Assembly (NCBI GenBank): GCA_963920525.1
Contig: OY986435.1
Span: 298,652,708-298,716,707 of the forward strand
Length of the DNA: 64,000 nt
Origin: Dichetophora obliterata
Lineage: Eukaryota > Arthropoda > Insecta > Diptera > Sciomyzidae
Reading direction: 5' to 3'
Position numbers and translations under genes: made by a program. Below, in pieces: positions 57,078 through 64,000 of this stretch. Under the pieces are notes generated by a model. It was not told the DNA's origin and searched no databases. It saw only the letters and a program-made list of their open reading frames with translations. Numbering within the stretch: the stretch's first letter is position 1; each line of letters opens with the position of its first letter.

Positions 57078-60000
57078 TAAGACACTTTTTAAGCAAAAAC
57101 TAAGTAGGTTTTGAAAGTTCTTTAATTTTCAAAGAAAAAAAACTTACTTTAGGGAGAAGATTCTCTGAGAACTAAACAACCTGAAGAGTATGAGTTCAGA
57201 GATTAAATTTTTCAGAAAAGAAATTTGAGTAGGAACTATAATAACCTGCTAAGTCTTATACAACAATGTATTTGTCATTGGTCTTAGATCTAGGGACATC
57301 TAAACAAATTAAATAAGTTTATAGTACTAAAAAGCTCTCTAGGTAAGCTATGAAATAGAAGATGGTCTTTTAATATCACTCTGGTTTTTTTTACTCACTA
57401 TGGACTTATGTACATGTACCTTAATTTAAATAAATAATCAAACTCCCATTTTTTTTTCATTTCATGAAAAGATTATGTGATTTTCAGGTTTCGGTCAACC
57501 AATCGGGCCCTGTTCGCTTAGTTACCTTTGCACCGGCCTTGTGATGAGCAATAGTTTTTAGCAGTTTTAAATTATTCTTGTTGGAATTTATGTTATTGTT
57601 TACTTTTTTGTGTGATTATTTACGCTCTTATGAATAAGCAATAAAGAAAATAAAATAAGCAGCAAGAGCATCCCCATTAACGCCAAAACATATGCAATGA
57701 CAGGCTTTTTGTGCCCCTAAAAATAGCAGTTGCCAGATTGAGCGATTTATCGCCATCTGTACGCGTTTTATTTGAAAGCGTAAATATCTTGTAACGTGCC
57801 TCGTTATATCAATTATTTAAATCGGATGAAAACTTCGATCGGGTTATTCAAAAATAACCAATTTTAAACGATTTTAACCTGTCTAAATAATTTTTATGAC
57901 CTTCCCGAAGAGTGTCGAAAACAAAATAAATAAACTTTTCTTTATGTTTGATAAGGTAAAGAACTGCAATATAAGATAACTCCTAAGGATAGCACTTTAA
58001 AAGAACCCTACATTTGGCTGGGAATTGCTATATTTGAGAATGTACATTCGAAAGAAGTTTCTCGTCTCGAAATGATTCGTTGAGCTATTGTTTTATTAAC
58101 ACCAATATTGATTAATCGGCTTCAATGTGAAAATTGCTATAACGGTAGACAACAATACAACTGAAAACGTTCCACTGTTGTCTGTCAACAATGCTGTATG
58201 ACAACACACTTATTACGCAACACAGCAATTGTACTTTAATGTTTTGTAATGTCAAATTTTGAAGACAGCTAATTTTGTGTTGTATTGTGTTGTTTTGTTT
58301 TGTTTTGTTGAAGCAGCAGTTTAACTAAAAATTAATTAAAAATAAATTAAAAAATTATGTTTTTCTTTATAACTGTGTTAAACATACCCAAACGAAAATT
58401 TTTTGATTACTTATTTTATTTTGACACTGAGCAGTTCACAGTTGCATCGGAACCCGGGATGATATTTGTAGTGGATAAGGGCTTTTTACCTCCTTTCGAT
58501 TGTAAAAAGTCATCAACTCCTTTTGGCCAAAAAAAAAAAAATACTTTCGGATATGGTTCACCACGAAAATAAAAAAAATACTTTCGGGTTTGATTCACCA
58601 AATTTTATTTAATTAGAAAATATAACATATCAACACATTTTGTAGTTTTGTGTGCCTCTTTTTTAATTTTTCCTTTGACATACAAACATACTCAAAAAAA
58701 TTCAAAGGCTTAGTTTGTTTTGTTTGAGTGTTCTATATTCAGGTTCAATTCTCTTGTGATTGTGAATATATCATTATAATTAACAACGTCATATGGTGTA
58801 GTGGACGTGCAGTGCAGTGATGAAAGTATTGTTATTTGTTTTGTTATAGCAATGTACCATTAAATCGAAGTTATATTTTTTAAATATAGCTATGATTAAG
58901 TTTATAAATCTATTAAAAGTACAGATGGTGGGTAAAGTTTCCTGGATTGTCGACTCCAATTCAAGCAAACCAGTTTGAAGCATTGACAGAAACATTGACC
59001 GTGATGAATGTACCACGAGCAGCACTCCATCAGGATCAGTTACATGTATCGAGTATGTTTAATTGTTAAGCTATTAAGTATAAATTTGCATTAATTTTTT
59101 TCATATGTGCCCCAGTAACAAAACAAAAAATTTAATCATATTAATAAAAACAACTCTCGCATCCGAAAAAGTACTTTCTGAAGAGTAAAAAGGTCCCCAC
59201 TAAAATTATCGAATATCAACAATGATCGGAAGGTACTATTAGAGTACGTTTTTATTTTGAGAGCACAAAATATTTCTGTGATATGACCTTTTTATTATTT
59301 TAAAAGTATGTTTTATTTCAGAGAGAAGTACTGTATTATTAGTTAAGAATCACGTTTAATGGTGAAGGAAATTACTATTGTTTATGAGAGTAGGAGATAT
59401 TACGTTTCAAGGTTGCATTTTTGGAGTAGATTATTGTAGTGTTGAAAACTCCTTTTACAGGGAGAGACATTTTAAGTAAAAAAAAACTATATGTATTTTA
59501 AATTTTCAATAATTCTTAAATTTTATACAGATATCAAAATTATTGCCACTAAAAAAAAGGTATTTTTTATGTCTCATAGTTTTAAAGTTCTAGCATATTT
59601 TAAAAAATATCTCATTTTTAATTTTTCTGATATTGCAGATTTTTTTGAAGTACCCCAAAAAAATTAAAAAAAAATGCTATAACTTTTAAAGTTAGTTCGA
59701 TTTGTAAGTTCGAAATTTGTCATGCCAATAATATGAATATCCGTAAAATAACTTAGGAATTATAGCAAATTTAAAATACATATACATTTTGTTACTGAAA
59801 ACCCCTCTACCGTCCATAGAGGGGGAGATCGGGATTTTTTTCAAAACCAATATAATTACACATTATGATATTTTACCTATTTTGCTGAACAAAATTAATT
59901 TTTTTAACTTGTCCAAATCAATTTTATTTATTTTCCACGTAAAACGAATTGAACAAAGCACACATGCTTATACTCCGTTTCCATGTAAAATTATTTGTCA

Positions 60001-60585
60001 TTAATAGAGACGATGCCAAACATGAAACTTGGAAATAAGTGTGAAAAGTCTAAAAGCGGTTTTTTATGAAAAACAGTTTAATTAACAAACACAAAAATGG
60101 AAAAAAATACTTATGGCAAGTATTTTATTTATCAATTAAAAAGTTAAATATATTGATTAATTGTGGTCACTTTGCGCAAAGTTTTGTAGTGGCCTTAACG
60201 CACAAAGTTTTAATATAAAATTCAACTTTGCTTAGAATTTATAAAAAATGGCCACCGATGGTCAGCATTAAATCATTACAACTATTAACGGCGTTCAATA
60301 CTGTTTTGAAGTATGTTTATCTTAAATTAAAGAAATTTTTAATTTTTCTTAGGCCAGAACCGAATTTATAATTTTGAACTATTTATATCAAAAATGGAGC
60401 AAAAAAAGAAGTAAAGAAGATACAAGCAGTACATATCCGCATATTGCAAATAATTGAAAGTTTATATATTTTAAATTTAAACGAATTTTTAAAGAAAAAC
60501 CACGACGTTTGTCGAAAATTGCAAAAAAAAAATGGAAAAAAGATTGATGCATTTCAAAAGTAATATGATATTGGCTAAAAGCTGA
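57078..60585. other. Intergenic stretch, no gene recognised
   Basis: AT-rich with simple TGTTTTG runs near 58275-58310 and a short direct repeat (aatactttcgg) near 58541 and 58579. Frames such as 58357-58572 have no recognisable family. Confidence 0.45.
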
Positions 60586-60593
60586 GTTAACAA

Positions 60594-61210
60594 TAGGGCT
60601 GCCAGGTTTTTTTTTTAAATCGGGATTTTACAAAAAAAAAAAAGGGACATAAGCAAAAAAATCGGGACAGAGGCTCAATCGTTCATCAATATAGAAACAA
60701 AATAAACTTATATATTTACTAACCCATATTAATATCTGAAAATTCAAAATTTGTATTTTATAATGTATTTTACATAATGCACTTATTGTTTTTTTTTTAT
60801 TTGTTTTCTTTCGTTCATGCTATGTTTGATTGCTAGAAAAGGATGCGATATGTTAAACTTAACGAACATCGTGGGTGAAAATGAGCAAAGCAAAATTAAC
60901 AATATCCCCAAAGAATGATGTTATTTTTTTATTCGCTCCCTTTTTCTTTATTTCACGCACTGTTCGGTTGCTTGAAAAGTATGCGACTCGGTGCAATTAA
61001 TTAGTGGCGTACAAAAAAAGCTGTACAAATTTATTCATGAAGAAATAAAAACGTAGGAAGTATTTTTAAAAAATAGTGAAACTATTACAAAATAAAATTG
61101 TTTTTTAAGAAATCGGGATATTTGGCGTCCGCGTGATTTCTTCGCGGGATGCACATTTTTAGGCTGAAAATCGGCACAACCCGCGTGGAGATCGGGACCT
61201 GGCAACCCTA
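60594..61210. mobile_element. hAT-type MITE
   Basis: Ends TAGGGCTGCCAGGT (left) and ACCTGGCAACCCTA (right) are flanked by an exact 8-bp duplication GTTAACAA (60586-60593 and 61211-61218), diagnostic of hAT insertion together with the TAGGG terminus. The second inner block, atcggga, is also inverted (60629, 61190). 617 bp, no transposase. Confidence 0.9.
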
Positions 61211-61608
61211 GTTAACAACAAAAAAGTCAAAACCATTACCTTTGCCTAGCGAAGTAAAAGCTGGATGACCCAAACTAAATTTTTCTGAACAGTATAATAG
61301 AACAAAAAGGAGATTTGCTGCAGAATTATCTAAGGAATATCATCATGACACCGGCTTCGCACTCAATACCACTGTTGGATTTTTGAAACTTGAATATAAA
61401 TAGTGTAAAAAGCAACACTGAGAGGGTGCTGAAACGATACTTGTCTTTTAGTTTTGCTTACTAAAAGGCGCGAAATTTAAAAAGTGGTACAATCGAATGT
61501 CAATAAATTCGTTATTGAAGCATACCACTCGTTTCGTGCAAGACCGTCACAACTCAAAATTTCGGTTTTTTAGTTAAATTTACAGAAATATGCATTGTCA
61601 TCATATGT

Positions 61609-62114
61609 CCCGAGAAACAATTTGTGTCCGTACCAAACTACTCAGGCACAAAAGTCCAGATCATCGGACTCAATTTCATTTTTAAAAGCTACGAGTAGTA
61701 ACGAAAAAGTGCGAAGTTTATGAAAAAAAATTAATCGCACATTAATATTAAGCCAAATGTAAACGAGCTTCAGCGAACAGGACCCGAGAAAAAATTTATA
61801 TATTGTGCCAATAAAGTAGCTGATATGTATCAAAACTGGTCTGAGTCTTAACTATAATGTACCCGAAACATACCCAACTGAAAAAGTACCGTAGTAAGTC
61901 GTATTATGTCAATAAAGTTTTCAAAAACGAGCGACTATATTCGGTCACAATAAACTGACAACTGCCCGAATCGGTCTTCGTTCGTACATTGTGCCTGCCC
62001 AGGGTGTTCCAGAAATAGCACTTCTTTCGGTGCAGAGGTCGGGCATTTACCGACACGGGCACCGGACATATACTAGGTACTTTATTGACACAAAATATGA
62101 AATTGTTTCTCGGG
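61609..62114. mobile_element. MITE with CCCGAG termini, copy 2
   Basis: CCCGAGAAACAATTTGTGTC at the left and the inverted aaattgtttctcggg at the right bound 506 bp. Most of its length parallels copy 1 at 3887-4344 (attgtgcctgccca, gtgttccaga, agcacttctttcg), with a ~45-bp extra segment near 61725. The TA flanks seen at copy 1 are not preserved here. Confidence 0.75.
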
Positions 62115-62588
62115 TGTGTGATTTGAGTGAATTCTGGACCGATTTGCTGTTAATTGACGGTTTTACAGATACTTGTGTCGTTTTGACTTTTAGTAATTTC
62201 TTCAATTTTTTGTAGCAATAACGTTTCATTTCTATTTATACCAAATTTTATTTTATAATTCTGCATAATTTTTCAACAACTACGACTCATATACCATTAT
62301 TTAAATAAAAGTCCAAGCAAGTAATCTAATATTTTTTGTAGTAATAAGGTACCAACTCAAAACGTGATATCTCTCCAACTCAAAAGTATGTTATCATATT
62401 GTAGCAAAATCATCACAACTCAAAATTTTTACTAGATTAGTTTTTGTAGTAATAAAGTTGTATGTAACAAACAGACATTTGCAAAAATATGTCATTTCAA
62501 AACTGCATAAGGCTCTCCTGAAAAATACTAAATTATGAGTTGTTACAATCTTGCTAAAAATAAGCGATACGTTAAAAAAATTGTATAA
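62115..62588. other. AT-rich intergenic DNA, nothing recognised
   Basis: No supported gene or element. tttttgtagtaataa-type motifs recur loosely near 62335 and 62443. Confidence 0.4.
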
Positions 62589-62720
62589 TCTATACTATTA
62601 TACAAAAGGCTTCTCACGTATCTGCGACGACTCTAAACTTAAAAACTACTGAACGGATTTTAGTAATTCTTTCACTTATATACAGCTACATGTATAACTT
62701 AAAATCTTGCATCCTTTTTT
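62589..62720 (+). mobile_element. Helitron-like 5' end
   Basis: TCTATACTATTATACAAAAG after an A, followed by tctcacg and, downstream, aactactgaacggatttt, fits Helitron-like 5' ends of insects and resembles the start at 63560. No CTAG-type 3' terminus was found before 63559, so the extent is unknown. Confidence 0.5.
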
Positions 62721-63559
62721 TTAAAAACCTCTCTTAAAAAATATTAAAATTTAAAAAATTTATAAAGTAGCCAAAAAAACGAAACTTAAAAATCATTGCT
62801 TCATTAAATTGTTAGACACCCAAGCAGCATGAAGCTTTATCTCTCTTTTCCTCTTCTATAGTGTTTCTCATTGTTTCTTTTGCGGTGTCGGGTAGCTCTG
62901 CACATTTATACTCTCCCATATTGAGTTTGAGTATGTTTAATGAACGCTTTAAGGATCACAATGAAACAAACCAGTGGTAAATGAACACTTGACGTAACGA
63001 AGTATTTCTTAAATACAATGTAGCTGCGAGGCCTTTACCATGTGTACACAATTTTTAATTACATTTGTTCGGGCATGGACGCTAAACCACTGAAGACATA
63101 TACCTTACACAGTAAATCACTTTTTGCAGAAATCTTGCAAGACTTTAGGTGATTTTTTTTTTGATCTGATTTTTATTGCAAAATTAAATAAATGTTTAGT
63201 GGACAGTAAGCTGGAGCGAAAACTATTTTTTTTTTGCAAATTTTATTTTGTCCGGCAGCGGTAAAGTTGAAAATGAATGTAAAACTTAATATAAAGTGTG
63301 CTCGCATAAGTTTATAGGTATTGTTAAGAAAGAACTGCTATATGTGGTGTCAGGAAATTCATTAATAAAATCTTTAAACTAAAATTATTGGAGCAATGTG
63401 TTATCTAAAACTACTTCTTTTAAAACATGATTTTAGAAAATTATAAATCTTTCAACTTTTTATTCATGTAAAATTAAACAAAATGAAAATTTTGTTTTTT
63501 ATATGAAACGAAAATAGATTCCTAAGGGAAAAATATTGTCGGAATATAGTATATCTATA

Positions 63560-64000
63560 TCTATACTATTATATAAAAGTAGACTCACGAAATTTTAAGC
63601 TAAACAAGCTTGGTAACCGCTAAACCGATTATTTTTTGATAATTCTTAATATTAATTCTTTGATTTAAATTTGATAATTTTGATAATTCTTTGTTTATTC
63701 AATTCCTATGATATTTTCCAGTGGCAAAGGTACTAAGTTTTTTCGAAAAGTATATTCTCTAATTATTACAAAAAGCACGTATTTTATTTGATGCTTACAT
63801 TTAACAAGCAGCACAACACAACAGCAAAGGTTTCCTCTCATTGGTGCGAGAGCTTCTCTCAATATATACTAAAAATGGACGCGTTCTAATTTATTTACGC
63901 CCACTTTTTGGGGTAAAAGTGTGAAGTGAAGACGTTTGGGTCGTATTAAACTAAAATTTTGTAATTTCGTTTATATGATTACTCTCGGCAACTGTACTAA
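63560..64000 (+). mobile_element. Helitron-like 5' end, continuing past the window
   Basis: TCTATACTATTATATAAAAG after an A, then gactcacg and aaccgctaaaccgatt. Near 63890 tttacgcccactttttgggg resembles interior motifs of the Helitron-like element at 53.7 kb. The 3' end is beyond the window. Confidence 0.5.

Noticed and set aside
1..64000. CRISPR arrays, operons, ribosome binding sites, LTR retrotransposons or endogenous retroviral genes
   Set aside because: The sequence is eukaryotic and repeat-rich. No direct-repeat/spacer pattern, LTR pair, gag-pol-env order or bacterial gene organisation was seen.

Overview
The window is AT-rich, repeat-dominated nuclear DNA from an insect, most likely a higher dipteran and plausibly a tephritid fruit fly. 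The basis is the transposon spectrum: DD41D mariner-like (rosa type) elements, I-, LOA- and CR1-like non-LTR retrotransposons, a piggyBac-like element, Helitron-like ends, and PIF/Harbinger- and hAT-type MITEs. I recognise no single-copy host protein gene. Every coding stretch with recognisable homology belongs to a transposable element, and almost all are broken.

Layout. 1-1380 is a heptamer (TTTTTAA) satellite, perfect for about 1.1 kb and decaying at its right edge. 1.8-8.3 kb is a nest: a foldback-like element with long inverted arms, invaded by two TA-flanked MITEs, one of which holds a 5'-truncated but coding-intact I-clade retrotransposon with a 12-bp target duplication. 10.7-13 kb has a TTAA-ended repeat split by a Harbinger remnant, with one member of a 53-bp inverted pair at its edge. 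14.0-15.6 kb is a TTAA-flanked piggyBac-type element carrying a tRNA-Asp-like sequence. 16.7-18.6 kb has an endonuclease relic, a 125-bp tandem array and an LOA-type RNase H fragment. 18.7-21 kb is a run of hairpin MITEs. 26.3-34 kb holds two CR1-like elements; the longer one is interrupted by an 846-bp CCCAGTGGGC element and by a deleted rosa mariner. 41-47.6 kb holds a 142-bp array, a hAT relic, a nearly full-length rosa mariner and a retrotransposon fragment split by a second CCCAG element. 51.9-57.1 kb holds a deleted mariner and a piggyBac-like element containing a Helitron and a 110-bp micro-MITE. 60.6-64 kb has a hAT MITE with an exact 8-bp target duplication, a second CCCGAG MITE and two Helitron-like 5' ends. 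The intervening stretches look like intron or intergenic DNA.

The most unusual pattern is that TIR elements of about 840 bp with CCCAG...CTGGG ends and 2-bp target duplications of differing sequence (TA, TT, CG) carry tRNA-like sequences with a downstream T-run. A TTAA-flanked element does the same. This may be an undescribed class of non-autonomous DNA transposon with pol III-type cargo. All calls come from reading the sequence by eye; no database search or alignment program was used.
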